64,000 nt of DNA from the NCBI RefSeq assembly GCF_016097555.1, contig NC_054704.1, positions 23,197,731 to 23,261,730 of the forward strand, read 5' to 3'. The notes below the pieces were generated by a model, which did not search any database, was not told the DNA's origin, and saw nothing but the letters and a program-made list of their open reading frames with translations. The position numbers and the translations under genes were made by a program. The stretch comes from Gigantopelta aegis. Its lineage: Eukaryota; Mollusca; Gastropoda; Neomphalida; Peltospiridae. Positions within the stretch are counted from its first letter, which is position 1. Every line of letters begins with the position of its first letter. This document shows positions 1-14,127 of this stretch, piece by piece.

Positions 1-451
1 AAACACGACCAATTCGCCAATTCCACCATATGGATAGCTCAAAGATCCTGGCCCATATTCGGATGGGATTATCCGACATATAAACTAAATGCACTTCTGA
101 ATTTTAGAAGTGACAAAACCATATTCATTGTTTATCAACTATGTTTTATCTGATGAAAACAAAAACATTTTAAAATGGTCAAATAACAATGTACTTTTTC
201 AATTATTAATATCTGAGGAGGAATAGCCAATGCAGTATCATAATGACAAAGAGTCAAATGAACAATTAAATCAACAATTCAACTGAATTGAAAACAAAAT
301 AGTCATACTAAATTTTCCATATTTTTTAATGTAATGTGTTAGATGGCCTGTGATGATGATAGTGACTGGTTTGGCGTAACGAAAATCACAATAAGCTATT
401 TAAGTATTGTAATAGTTTTACAGTACATAACAAAAGAGCACTCATTATTAA
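1..451. other. AT-rich sequence without recognised features
   Basis: No coding frame, RNA gene or clear repeat seen before the first SINE. Confidence 0.5.
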
Positions 452-770
452 ATGTTAAAAGAAAGACATGTTTATTTAACGACGCACTCAACACATTGTA
501 TTTACGGTTATATGGCGTCAGACATATGGTTAAGGACCACACAGATATTGAGAGAGGAAACCCGCTGTCGCCACTTCATGGGCTACTCTTTCAGATTAGC
601 AGCAAGGGATCTTTTATATGCACCATCCCAGACAGGATAGTACATACCACGGCCTTTGATATACCAGTCGTGGTGCACTGTCTGAAACAAGAAATAACCC
701 ATTGGGCCCACCGACAGGGATCGATCCCACACCGACCGCGCATCGAGTGAACGCTGTACCACGTCCAAAC
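452..770 (-). mobile_element. tRNA-derived SINE, tail type 1 / head type 1
   Basis: In plus-strand reading it starts with the tail 'tttatttaacgacgcactc' and ends in the tRNA-like head (GGGATCGATCCC, then decayed 'gcgcatcgagtg'). The central body 'agcagcaagggatctttta' is shared by most SINEs here. The head is damaged at its A box. Confidence 0.85.
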
Positions 771-811
771 CCTATTAAACTTAAATGCATCTTGCAAATG
801 AGTAATTAGCA

Positions 812-1153
812 TTACTCAATAAAATCAACTGAATTGTAAACAGTAACCTGGATTAAGAAGAATGGATGTTTCAAATACGTACGCTTAGCCTTGACATGTC
901 GTTTCAAATTACTGCCAAATGGACTTTCGTAAGTACAAAAATCACTTTTGTTTTTCTTTAATACTTCACTAACCTTTGATTTTGGGGTTAATGGTATAAC
1001 ATGTTTACAGTTGTTAATGTCAACATTAATACCAGTACAGTTGTCAGAATTGTTGATATTATTTTCTTTGACATCTGGCAAAGGTATGTTCATTGATATA
1101 TCAGTTTCATTAATAACAGACGATTCATTAATGAATGACAATTCATTAATCAA
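812..1153 (-). pseudogene. Unrecognised 113-residue open frame with a zinc-finger-like end
   Basis: No ATG opens it; the first in-frame Met is in 'DISMNIPLPDV'. Near the end, 'DFCTYESPFGSNLKRHVKAK' resembles half of a C2H2 finger (F-C ... S-x-L-K-R-H) but has only one of the two cysteines. The first part repeats an 'INE' motif from short TTCATTAATGAA repeats. It may be a decayed exon or transposon piece. No neighbour gives it a role. Confidence 0.25.
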
Positions 1154-1202
1154 ACGAATTCGGTTAAAAAAACGCCGTAACAGCGTTGGAAAAACGCAGT
1201 AA

Positions 1203-2755
1203 CCTATAAATAGAAATCAAACTCAGTATCATTTCTGTTTTGATTTAGAAAAGATAAACATGCATTTTCTGATATTTTAAAGCAATGTTTTGACAACAAA
1301 TGCTAACATATTTATTCTATACACAAACTGTATTGCTTGTATTATTTTTTGTGTTTTTTTGCATGCAATATTGCACGACACTGTATTAAATAGTACTTTA
1401 AACTACGCTATACATCGCTATGCACTAAATTAAACACGGTACGTTAAAATTAATATCGGAGTGGTTTGAATAATTAAATATGAAAATTACCGTATAAGTA
1501 TAAACAATATTGTCTAAATATCTACCGGAGCTCGTGCAAGAAACAAGCAACACGCCGTTACAAAAATTGTCAACACTCCACTCTCGCTGTAACCGAGTAC
1601 CGATACAGTGTTTATTTCACATGACCACCTAAAACGACTTATTTCATAAATTTGCACTAAGCGTTTCTTTTGTCACTTAATAGGGCTGGGTCAAAGAGGG
1701 CTGTGAGCTCCGTCCTCCATTTTTACCACAATTCAGATTTAAATGTCCCAATATGTACTTGGGCATCTTCGATTCAAAATAATCCAGGAATATACCTTTA
1801 ATTAATTCTACATCTGATGTATGGATGTAAAAGCAACACACCCCCACAATCTGTTCAGTCATCGACTCTATTCGCACTTGTTTGACACCCAGTGGCTCAT
1901 ATATTGTCCATGTATCGTTAAACATTCATCAGTGACTTCATCACCTGCATTACAATGGATGAAAATGATGCCATGGAATATTAGTATACGCAAAGGTTGT
2001 AGTAAGATTAATTTTATTTGTAAGGATCAGTTTCTGTTTAAATAAATGCATCTCGTAGGCCGACAAATGGTTGTCCAATCTTTGAAAATGAGAGTAGTGC
2101 ACTATTTCTCACCCACCCCACTTTAAAAAATCCAAAGCTACATAACCTGAATAAATACATTTACATATTTACTAAACTGTTTAAAGTTAGAACTTGTTAT
2201 TCTAAATACCATGACTTTGGTTATCGTTCTTGGTCCTCGATAGATTGCTTCCCATAAGCTTTTCAAATCGGGTTTTGATTTAATGAAATTTGTAATTTCT
2301 ACCAGTTAGAACATTAAAATCTGTTTGGTTAAGTTTAAACCTTATCCGCTTATAACCACGTTACTACTTATGTCAACAACCGCCATGATATCAGAAACCG
2401 TAAGGTTTTAGTCCATCTTGGTCATGTATCCACCGGGATAATCCAGTAAAACATTGAAATCAAAAAGAAAAAAAACTATACCCTCTATGAGTGGACAAAT
2501 GGAATGAATGTAGTATAGACGGGTGAATGTTTACAACATAAACCAAACGTCAGTTACAGAGTCAAAAAGGATGGAACAGGGAAACGCCTATATTGAATCT
2601 TTAACTTGCAACCCCAACAGCAATGCTATTACTACCAAAACGTCAATGTAAGTAAATCAGTGGTTAACTGAACGCTTCTGACCTAGGACAAGGTCTGACA
2701 TGGCTGAACCACCATTGGACATGTGCATCTTAAAGAGTACCCATTTAACTGAACG

Positions 2756-2757
<2 letters not shown>
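1203..2757. other. Intergenic AT-rich stretch
   Basis: Short spurious frames only. Nothing recognised. Confidence 0.5.
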
Positions 2758-3645
<888 letters not shown>

Positions 3646-4202
3646 AAGCGTAGCTGCTGCTTTCTGCGATAGCATGACCAAGTTATGAGAATAGCGCCAC
3701 AATACAATAGGCCATATTATAGTAGTAGATAAATTGCCTCTATAAGCCCTTGGTTTTTTCCACTTAATTTCTTCATGTTGTGGTACTTTCAACATATTGT
3801 TCTAATCGAGTATAAATATATATTTGCATACAAATAAACTGCCGATAAATATAGTCTCGAGAGAATACTGTAATCATTTCAAACCAAAAATGAGAAAAAA
3901 ACTGGACATGTTATTCTGACCGAGATGCTATTCCTAAGAAATAGTTTAGTCAAAACGTTTGTTGGTCGATCCCCCAATCCCACCTTCTTTTCTCTGTGAC
4001 ACGAACGCATATTCCATTGTTCAGAATCAGTTTCTATGTTTAACAGTTTAAAACACAGCAATCCATATAGTACCACCAGTGAGATGGTATGGTGATCAAG
4101 CTATTGGCCTCGAGGCTTGCACTATATATGTATAGTGTTTGCATTCCAGTATCAACATCCACGCATGATGAGTTTTTATGGCTCAGTGAGATGGTGTAAA
4201 AG
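3646..4202. other. Unannotated AT-rich stretch
   Basis: Nothing recognised between the TG microsatellite and the next SINE. Confidence 0.5.
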
Positions 4203-4480
4203 TTTTGTTTAACGATACCATTATAGCACATTGATTTATTAATATCGGCTATTAGATGTCGAACATTTGGTAATTTTGACATATATTCTTAGAGAGGAAA
4301 CACACTACGTTTCCATTAATAGCAAGGGATTTTTAATATGCACCATCCTACAGACAGGATAGCACATACCACAGCCTTTGATATACCAGTCGTGGTGCAC
4401 TGGCTGGAACGACAAATAGCCCAATGTGCTCACTGACGGGGATCGACCCCAGACCGACGTCCCGTCCCTTGGGATGGTGT
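4203..4480 (-). mobile_element. tRNA-derived SINE, tail type 2
   Basis: Starts with 'gttttgtttaacgatacca', then body 'atatgcaccatcctacagac' and head remnant 'gggatcgaccccagaccgac'. The A-box end is replaced by unrelated sequence at 4466. Confidence 0.85.
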
Positions 4481-7400
4481 ACGGCCATTACAGCCACCAC
4501 TGATCCACTAACCACTACTTCCTCTCCTGGACATACAGCTAAGGTTTCGACTCAGAACAACATGCTTTATCCTTACTGGAAACCAAGATAAAATAAATGA
4601 ATCTGTGATGATAAGATTAGGTAACAAATTCTCTCCCTTAGTTACTCTCTGGGTATCTTCAGAGAATGCGAGATGGCAATGAACCACCATTAAAATTTGA
4701 GCTAACCTGTCAAAATTATTCCTCAGCATTGTTTCAGGTGCACATAAACAAACAGCATTTCTACAGAAAATGTTAAAGATCATGCTTAGCAAAGATGAAC
4801 AATAATTGCAAACATTGACATGTTCCAGGAATATAATATATTCTGTTTTCAGTGCATAGGCGTACAGGCGGCATTTTTGTAGGGGGTGGGGAGGCTATTT
4901 TTTGCTTGAATTAAACAAACGTGCCCGAATCTAGATTACAACATTTATTCATATTAGTATTACTACCAAACTATACAGGGCTGCAAACGAATCACACAAA
5001 TACATGGTAAAAAGATCTCGGGTTAGCACATTTTGTCCAAATATCTCTATCATTTTTGCCCAAATTTTAGGTTTTGGTCCAGCACTCTAGCAGTTACCCC
5101 CACCCCCTGCTCCCGTCTCATATGCTTAAGTGTAATTTTATTGCAGCAGAAATATTGGGTCCTTTTATTTGAACATTAGAATTATGGTTAAGATTAGGGT
5201 TTTAGTCAGTTTTAGATTTAGAATAAACATTCCAGTGTACCCTATATTCTTGGATACAATATTCGATGGAAATAAAATTTCAGGTGTACTAAATACATTA
5301 CTAGTATGACATAATCACCATTACTCCTTTCTCATACTAAGACAAATACATTACGCTGACCCATCTAAAAATCTAATGAACAGAAACACTTACTATAACA
5401 TAATCCAATAAGTAAAACTAAAAAAAACCTAAATATACATAACATAGTATGTACAAGACATGTCAAAAAATTAGAATTCAACTTCAATATAACATAATAT
5501 TAAGTAAAACTGAAGACAAAAAACGAAATAGTGTACACATAATACAGTATGTACAAGATATGTCGAAATTATAGAATTCAACTTGAACACAAACAAGCTA
5601 AGTCTAAGCATAAAGTAAAACCAGATTTGAGACAGTGTACTGAGATAAAAATAACCAACAATTCTCTGATAATCCCTGAACAATTCATCAACATATTTCG
5701 ATGAAGAAGTAAAAAAAAATGGATGGATAAATAACAAACTAGATCTTCACCAAAACTTCGTAACTGTGCAATCATTATCAGTATGCTTTTTTTTTAAATG
5801 TGTTCTCAAACTGTTTACAAACCGTATACTATAGCATCATCAAAAATTACGAAAATGTACAACATATTTTTATATATATAATTTGCATGTCATCATCAAA
5901 TATACAAACTTACAAATAGATAACTATAATGAAACCTCAAATATGTACTTTTAGTAAAAAAAGAGAAAGAACAACAACACAAAAAAATTAAACACCTGAT
6001 ATATAATATTTTTCCTTGGTGCCAACTCTCAACTCATAATACATGTGAAATACGTTTCAATCTCTGAATACTGTCATTCAAACTATTATCATTGTCACAC
6101 AGTCATTGTGAGGAAAGGCAAGTGATCATTCCGGAACCCCTCCACACAGGCCTTTAACGTTTTAAGAGATTGGACAATTATTTGCCATGAAATAAAGTCT
6201 TAAATACTTTTTATTTCAAACTTTGTGTGATTGTTCACTTAGCACCACTTCAGGAGAGTGATATTCAACTCACCTTGATTTTATTCATAGTAAAGACAAA
6301 ATATTTTAGGTAATTTTATACCATTTATGGATGTTGCAGAAAAAAGCTGTTTCACCCATAAAACACCAGTTATTAAATTAAATTTTGTGCCCATCAAACA
6401 ACTCATAAAATAACTAATTAAAAACAAAAAAAAGAGTTCAAATGAGCCACAACTGATGTTATAGATATATCAGAAAATTAAAAGAGTTCAAATGAGCCAC
6501 AACTGATGTTATAGATATATCAGAAAATTAAAAGAGTTCAAATGAGCCACAACTGATGTTATAGATATATCAGAAAATTAAAACTGATAGAAAATAATGA
6601 GCAAGCTTTCACTTTTGCTGCTGAATTGAATAATAATGTGTAACAAACACAATAATTTCTTTTTAAACATTACAAATAGTATGTACATACAGGCATATAC
6701 TTAAAATACAAAATAACCTGTTTTATTTCATAACCTTTCTTACAACATATGATTGTCACAGCAACAAAATGACACCTGAAAAAATATACAAATTTAGCAA
6801 AAACCCATTAAATATAAATCTTTTCTCCAATTTTTATATAAATATTTAATTTTGGTATTCAAAAATACAATTAGAGCCATTAGCAGGTGCTGTGTCCTGT
6901 GGAGTATATAGCAAGATTTCAAAATTAATTTCACACCAGTTCAACAAAAGATATACAAGTTAGAATTTTCATATCTAAATGCAACTTATACATTTTACAT
7001 GAATACGGTAGGTCTATGTACAAGTAATCAACTTCTAATCAAATGATGTGTGACACCTGCATATACACAGGTGTACTGAATTAAGGTCAATGACAGACAC
7101 TAATTGCTCCATCGTTCTGGCTTGTTATATCATAAATATATGTCCAATGGTAAATGTTGTATGTGATATACATGTATTTGATGTATGATACATGAATGGT
7201 ACATTTTTCCTTTCAATCTTTTTAAACTTAAACATAAAATGATGAAAAATAAAAACATACTAACAAGTATACACAGTATCGTCTGCTGAATACAGAACAC
7301 AGAAATTATTTTGACAGGCTAGAACATACATGTAACTAGACCTTTTTTGTTCTTCTTTTAAGTTTTTGGTGCTAATATGGTGAAGCACAGTAAAAATATA

Positions 7401-8317
7401 ACTGGTATTAAATTTAAATGTCCTTATTTTAATGACATTACTTTGCATCCCTCTGCAATAGAAAAAAATTGGGTACATGACACTTTCAAAGCAAACATGC
7501 TATGGATATTATTTTTATTTTATTTTTTAAGACTATTGCTGCATCTTGCTATTTTCGAAGAAAATTTTGTAAGATACAAATTGTACATATTATTTACAAA
7601 ATGTGGATATGAAGTGAAATTACTGGTAAGAGTGAAATATATTATATTTATTGTGTACAAAATGGAAAGAGTCGGTCATCGACCCAAGTTCAGGATTTAT
7701 AGAGAGGAAACAAAAACAAATTGACAACTAAAAGGGTAAAGTAAAACGTTTATGCTCTCTCAATAAATTAGGGTTATATATTTATTATATAACACGCCAG
7801 AACAATGGAGCAATTAGAGTCTATCACATGTGTGGTATAGGAGGTGATTTTTTTAATATATCCACCACCTACATAATAAAATATTTATTGAAATCATGCA
7901 TACAATGTACATGTACATAGGGGAAATGATGTGTCTGAACCACCGGGCATAAACTAATTTTGGTCATGCCTGCTCCACCCCGTCCCCTCATATAATCAGA
8001 AATGGAACAGCCCATATTAAATTTATGACACTTGAGGATACTGTAAACCATAAAATATTAGCGTTCTTAAAATTGGGCAAAATCCAAATAAGTGACATAT
8101 TAGTGACATAAAACTTTATGGAGGTCATCATATCAAACACTAAAAAACATAAATAGCTTTAAGCTGTAAGATCAGCTGAAATAAGACTTTTGATCAGTTT
8201 TGACATCATATAGCTTACAGACAACTTAAATTTAGTAGAACATTCAGCAATGTGCATTCTGACAAACTACTATTGTTGCTATCCTTTTAGTTTAATCAAT
8301 AGCTAGTTTATCATCAT
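4481..8317. other. Long AT-rich intergenic stretch
   Basis: No supported gene. Contains a 50-bp triplicate (annotated) and only short, low-quality frames. Confidence 0.5.
6431..6580. repeat. 50-bp unit repeated three times
   Basis: Three identical copies beginning 'aaagagttcaaatgagccac' at 6431, 6481 and 6531. Confidence 0.97.
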
Positions 8318-8585
8318 TTTCATTTCATTTCAACTTATATCCTATTAAGTTTCAAGCACGTTGTCCTGGGCACACACATCAGCTATCTGGGCTGTCTGTC
8401 CAGGCCAGTGGGTTAGTTGTTAGTTGATTAGTGGTTAGAGAGAGAGAAGAGGGTGTAGTGGCCTTACACCTACCCACTGAGCCCTTAAGAACTTGCTCTG
8501 GGTTGGAGCCGGAACCTGGCTGCGAACCCTGTACCTACCAGCCTCTAGTCTGATGGCTTAACCACTGCACCACTGCACCACTGTG
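8318..8585 (-). mobile_element. tRNA-derived SINE, second family
   Basis: Minus-strand head contains 'GGTTCGCAGCC' (B-box-like) and 'GTGGTTAAGCC' (A-box region). The body reads 'ggcacacacatcagctatct' and 'gggttagttgttagtt' on the plus strand. The same family recurs at 35378-35642. Confidence 0.8.
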
Positions 8586-10005
8586 TGTTCTGTTAATCAC
8601 TGACAAAACAATCACACAAATGTTTTCCAAAAAGGTCTGTTGTACGTCTCTTTAAATTTAGCATCATGAAATATGAGCGACTTGTGTGGCCTCACTAAAT
8701 ACGCTAACATTTTATGCTTGCAGTATGTTCAGTATACAGTCCAAACAGCTTTATAACGCACCTTTCAAAACAGCTTTATAACGCACCTTTCTTGTAGGCT
8801 CGGATTTACAACATTAATTCACTCAGAATCCATCAACTCCTTGGATATTGTTAGTTATTCTTTATGTAGTACAGAAGTATGTAAAAACAACTGTACATTT
8901 TAGGTAACAAAATATCATTATTCCAAAATACTCTTAAGACAAGTATGTTATGTAAAATGGTCTATATTACGGACATATACAAGTATTTATACAAACATAT
9001 TGGTACCAGGATGTATTAAAAACTATTAATACATGTATACTGTGGAAAGTAGCAGTCTGTATAATATTTTTGTAAAGAAAACTATACCCGCTAGATATTC
9101 AGACTATAGTGTTTAAAATTCTCATTTTGCATTTTAATATTGCACAAATGCTAGCAAAATGTCATGGATACTGGTAAGTACAACAATGGTTGATGACTTT
9201 TTATTCATGATTATCAACCAAATTGATGATTTTACAGTCAGCATTTTAGAAAAAAAAATTCTTCATTATGGTAACAAGTAGGATGTCACATGTTAGTCAT
9301 TCTTAAATTAATTTGATTCATAATAACTTTTTTTTTCAGTAAAGAGTCCAATTATTTCCTTCAAAATATCGGTGATTTTTTTTCTGATTAATCTTATCCG
9401 TTAAGATATGACATTTATAAATTATTTCTATTCATAATAATTGTGATTTTCGCAGTTAAGTTTATCTTTTCATTCCTACTAATTATGATTTTTCTCAGTC
9501 ATTTTAACAATTGAAGCACCAGGTTTATTCATTTAAAATTCTCATTCATAATTATGGTGATTATCTAAAAAAAAAAATAACAACTGAATTGTCACATTTA
9601 TTAATTCATAAATTACATGTATTTTGATTTGTAATCATTGTCATTTTCTATAAGTATAATTTATCTTATAAAAAGAAACCTGACAAAATATGTTTTATTT
9701 TATAACTTTAACAGTGTTCATTTAATGAAAAATATTATTTTAACTTTCACAGCATTCATGCAGAATGAGGTCAACAGATTGCAGAATTCATATCACAGGA
9801 TAAACAAATACATGTACATGTATTTATGTCATGAATCAAGCCCTAATCTAGAATTGAAAAAGGAGGAGAAGTGACTTCTCCCTCCCAGGAAAAAAGAGGA
9901 GAAGTTTTATGAAAAATAGGCGAAGTGAATATTTATCGGTACATTTCATAACGTTCTCCATGTTCTGCATTCATCTGGGAAAATTTCAAATTATACACTC
10001 TGTTC
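8586..10005. other. AT-rich stretch with degenerate short repeats
   Basis: A 23-bp doublet 'agctttataacgcaccttt' lies near 8745-8790. Between 9190 and 9600 a loose motif 'attcataataa..gtgatttt..cagt' recurs about six times. No gene seen. Confidence 0.5.
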
Positions 10006-10276
10006 CAGAGATGGGGTAATTGTAATTAGTAATCGATTACATGTTTTCATGTAATTGCAATCGTAATCGATTACAGTGTTTGAGAATGTCATGTAATCGC
10101 AATCGTAATAGATGACATTGCTAATGTAATCGTAATCAGTGATTACTTTCATGATTACTCATAATTACTTACTAAACTTATACATGTTTAGCATCAACTC
10201 CAGTAACAGTGTCTAGTTAGAAGCAGTACTGGTCAGTCAGTAGAACTGATCTCCTATTGTCTACTACTCTCATAGA

Positions 10277-10323
<47 letters not shown>

Positions 10324-11607
10324 TTTATAATAAAACACTTGCGTTATTCTTAATGCATATACAGCGTTATCACTGGTTCAAATTCAACAAAGAAATACTT
10401 GACAATATCTCGTTTATTACAGGTGTGAAAGTCCACCAACAGCAAGATTTCTTTTCTATTATTAGTGGTTCCGACTGCAGATGGGCAGCCATCCAATCGT
10501 ATCAAGCTTGATTCCATGGGCAGTCATCCTTACACTGTCACAGACACAACTACAAATAAACATAACTAATTAAGCAAACACCCAGTTGAAAGTAGTCTAT
10601 CAAGATAAACCTTGGTTTATTTTCCCTTAAAATAGCTTAAAATATAAACATTCCTCATAAAAATTCCCAACAGATGATTTTAATGGATGTTCTATGAAAC
10701 GCCGCACTTCTAATGATACCAAAATAAACACACCCATACAAAAATTCATGTAATTTTCACCGATACAATTGGATCCTTATAATATGGCACAAAGCAAACT
10801 TGCAACACTGTTTAATCAATGTACATTGTATGTAGGTATGTAGGTATATATGTCTAATTTAATAAAAGCATGACTGCAAATTGATTGATTAATAATGGTC
10901 AGTTTTAAAATGTCAACAAGTAAATGCAATGAGCAACTCGTGCACATATACATGTAGATATCAGTTTAATTATTTATTTACTTGTTGTTATTTTTTCTTT
11001 CATTCTTTCTTCATTTATAGATTTAAAAAAAATTCATTTACTTTAATTTGTGAATGATATTAAATGGTATACGACAAGTAATAGTGATCAGACAGTTTGC
11101 AATTACTAATTATGGCTTAATTCAATAATAAAAAATAATATATATTTTATTCATTGATACTGTAATTATACCTATGGTTATGGATACCTTTTCTTCAATA
11201 ATCCAAATTAAGAATAATAAATCTCATTTTGGAAACTGATTCCCACCCTGCAGCATAAGTTCATAAATTTTTGAAATCATTTAATAAATAATCCAAAATT
11301 ATCCATTGTCTTTTAATGAATGAAATCAGTATGGTTGTGAAATAAAGTGAATACTTTCAAGTTGGTAACATCATTTCACTATTTGTGTATACATGTATTT
11401 GTGGAAATGTATTGGCAATCGTAATTGATTACTTTCAATTTTTTTGTAATCGTATACATACATGTAAGCGTGACATTCTCAAGTAATCGTAATCATAATT
11501 GATTACTTTCAATTTTCTTGTAATCATAATCATAATTGCAATCATGACATTCTCAAGTAATCATAATCGTAATCGATTACTTTTGTCAAGTAATCGCCCA
11601 ATCTCTG
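10006..11607. mobile_element. hAT-like non-autonomous DNA transposon
   Basis: Left end CAGAGATGGGGTAATTG and right end (read inward) CAGAGATTGGGCGATTAC form terminal inverted repeats. Flanking 8-mers CTCTGTTC and CTCAATTC agree at 6 of 8 positions, fitting an old 8-bp duplication. Both ends are packed with ATCGATTAC-like subterminal repeats. No transposase frame inside. Confidence 0.7.
10277..10318. repeat. AT dinucleotide microsatellite
   Basis: About 20 uninterrupted AT units inside the hAT-like element. Confidence 0.95.
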
Positions 11608-12823
11608 CTCAATTCTACTCTCAATATTTCAATATAAAATACTACTATTTCCAGTAATAAAATTTAAACATTTGATATTATTAAGTTGTTGTTATGTTAA
11701 AATGAAAGTAATAATTAGTATTTTTGGTATTACTGAAATGAATGTTGCCGAGAATTATCAAACGCTTAACTGGTTACTGCAAACAGTGCGACATGCATCG
11801 ATGTACACTCTGGCACCAAAGTAAAGACATGGACATCAAGGTGCCAAATGAACTATGACACTAAAAACAAGTTAGTGTCTTGACGTCTGTTGTGTTATTT
11901 AATTTTTGAAATCAGATTAGGTCAAATATCACGGCAACTTCAACTTCTCGCTATTGCTAATAACTCTGCGACTTGAGCCGAATTTCATCGAAGAAAACGT
12001 TCATTTCACCACAGATTACGGCCTGATTAATTAATTATTACTGAAAAGCATTACGTCCAACCCTACATCTCACGAACCTTTCTGCTTCCATGGTAGATTT
12101 CACTAGCTCAATAATAAGTAAAGCAATTGAACTGTAAATTAACATAAACAAAAACACCCACTAAAATAAACTTAAACAAAAGACTAAATGGTATATTGCA
12201 CTACAATTAAGTGACTACATCAAAGAAAAATGAAATAAACTGAGTTTCAAATATCATAATACTACATGTACATGTAAATTCACATACCATGACATATAAA
12301 TGGCACTACATGTAAACAACTGCATAGCAAAAATATACTTAAACTGTACCTTCAATTTTATATCACTCAAAAATAAACTATATTCTACATTTACTATTGC
12401 ACTACATTTGCATGACTACATAACCAAAATAAGCAATACTCTGAAATTTATATTGCACTACTTGTACATGACTGTATAACCAAAATAAGCTATACTCTAA
12501 ACTTAATATTGCACTACCTGTATAGCACTACAAAATAAACAAATACACTAAAATAAACTATAACAACTACATGTATATCCTGAAATGTCATACATAATGC
12601 TGTGCAAGTATATATATATGTTTACAAAACAAATCCACTGAAACATACCCCATCTGTAAACTCGTAGGAAATGTGATGGGGGGAACCTGCGCCCCCATTT
12701 GAGGACGAAAATATATGTTTACATAAATAAAGGTAAAAATATGGCTTGCACACACACACACACCACTAGAGGTTGTGCCCACCCCACCCCAGATATCATT
12801 CCTACGGTCCTGGGCCCATATTT
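11608..12823. other. AT-rich stretch without recognised genes
   Basis: Repeated 'gcactacatgta/aataaact' phrases between 12180 and 12560 suggest an old degenerate repeat. Nothing coding. Confidence 0.45.
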
Positions 12824-12943
12824 GTTTCGAAACTTTCTTAGCACTATGAAATCGTAAAATCATTTCAGACTACGATATCGCACCATAGAGACGTCATATC
12901 TTACGATGGTTTTATGATTTCATAGTGCTAAGATAGCTTTGGA
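12824..12943. repeat. Foldback (hairpin) repeat
   Basis: Left arm contains 'tcttagcactatgaaatc' and the right arm its reverse complement with few differences; about 40-bp arms and a 45-bp centre. Likely a small MITE. Confidence 0.75.
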
Positions 12944-13903
12944 ACTATAACTATGGTCCCTGGTCTAGGTCCATCCCTTGATGTGATAAGGGGATTTGCA
13001 TATCTCAGATATCCTAACGGCTATGCCAGTGGAAGCTTCGGCTTCTGTTAGGAACACCCAAGCTGGATGAGTCAGTGGGTAGAGTCTAGACTGATATGGA
13101 CCAAGACAGAGGTAAAAAAGGCCATTAATAATTATCAATATTTTCACAAGTATGCAAACCATAAGCTTTTTTTTTCTTTTTTTTTGTATCCCCCTACCCA
13201 AACTTCCTAATAATGCAAATTCAACATTTTGGTTTTAGAAGTGTACCCTGGCTTTAACACACACACCTATCCAATATATGGTCCTGGTAGACAAGCAGTT
13301 AAAGTTAAGGACTGCCAAATGCCATGTAAATTGGTGCGGTAGGTTTGAATTCTGCCAAATGACATTTTGCAGGCATCGAAATAAGTTGAGAACTAAAAGT
13401 CAAAAAGTAGAAAACGGTTTAACATTATGTATTTTGTTCTCCACAAAATTGTTTTAAACAACAGTAACACCACCTAAATTGTGTTATTCCCATATTCAAG
13501 TATCATTACAATTAGACCACCTAAACTGTGTTACTCCCATTCAAGTATCATTACAATTAGAACATTGAATGAAGCACAAAGTATCCGTAGATCTATGAAA
13601 TGTTTTATAGTAAACTATAATGAGAATTATTGTAAACCTGATGAATGTGTCACAATCTATATGTTAACAGGTCCCTAATTATTGGCTACCTATACATGGC
13701 CGGGTTGCCACACACTTTACTTATTTCAATGCCCGCTTTGGTTTTTAAATATTGCATGCTCATGAAAATGTTTCTAATTATGAACAGCCTCTTAACTGTA
13801 ACAGAAACCTTGAGTGTTGATGTATGAGGTAATGGGCTGCAAAAAATACTTTGAATTGACCACAATACATCTATAATGACTACCAGAACAGACTTAAAAA
13901 ACA
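12944..13903. other. Region just downstream of the SLC26 stop (probable 3' UTR at its right end)
   Basis: No canonical AATAAA was found on the minus strand here; TATAAA near 13603 is the nearest variant. A doublet of about 45 bp ('agtatcattacaattaga') lies at 13470-13562. Confidence 0.4.
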
Positions 13904-14127
13904 TTATAGTTCATTGTTTGCTTCAATATCACTGTGCGTAGTTTGGACGCGAGTCGGGTTGTTATTCAGGCCCGATGTCACCTGAGTGCTGCCGGTATCT
14001 GTGACTGATGTACGGGGAGTAGTACTGGTAGCAGATGCAGCTGCCACAGCAGAATCCAGTGTCGTGTACATGAGATGTCCGTGATTCTTTATGAAATCAT
14101 TCGATCTCAATACACCCATAACTCTCT
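13904..14127 (-). CDS. SLC26: SLC26 coding exon 16 (end of STAS and C-terminal tail)
   Basis: Residues 700-773 and TAA stop at 13906-13904. Acceptor 'ttgtttcag|AG'. It encodes 'ERVMGVLRSNDFIKNHGHLM' and 'YTTLDSAV', the last STAS helix (family '..V...L...GFF.......F.T..DAV'). A Thr/Ser-rich, presumably disordered tail with several TP/TS sites follows. The last residues, NEL, are not a clear PDZ-binding motif. Confidence 0.95.

Noticed and set aside
7377-7724. 115-residue open frame
   Set aside because: AT-biased composition, no recognisable motif, no splice or promoter context.
13904-13915. PDZ-binding C-terminus of the transporter
   Set aside because: The last residues NEL do not fit a standard PDZ ligand class.
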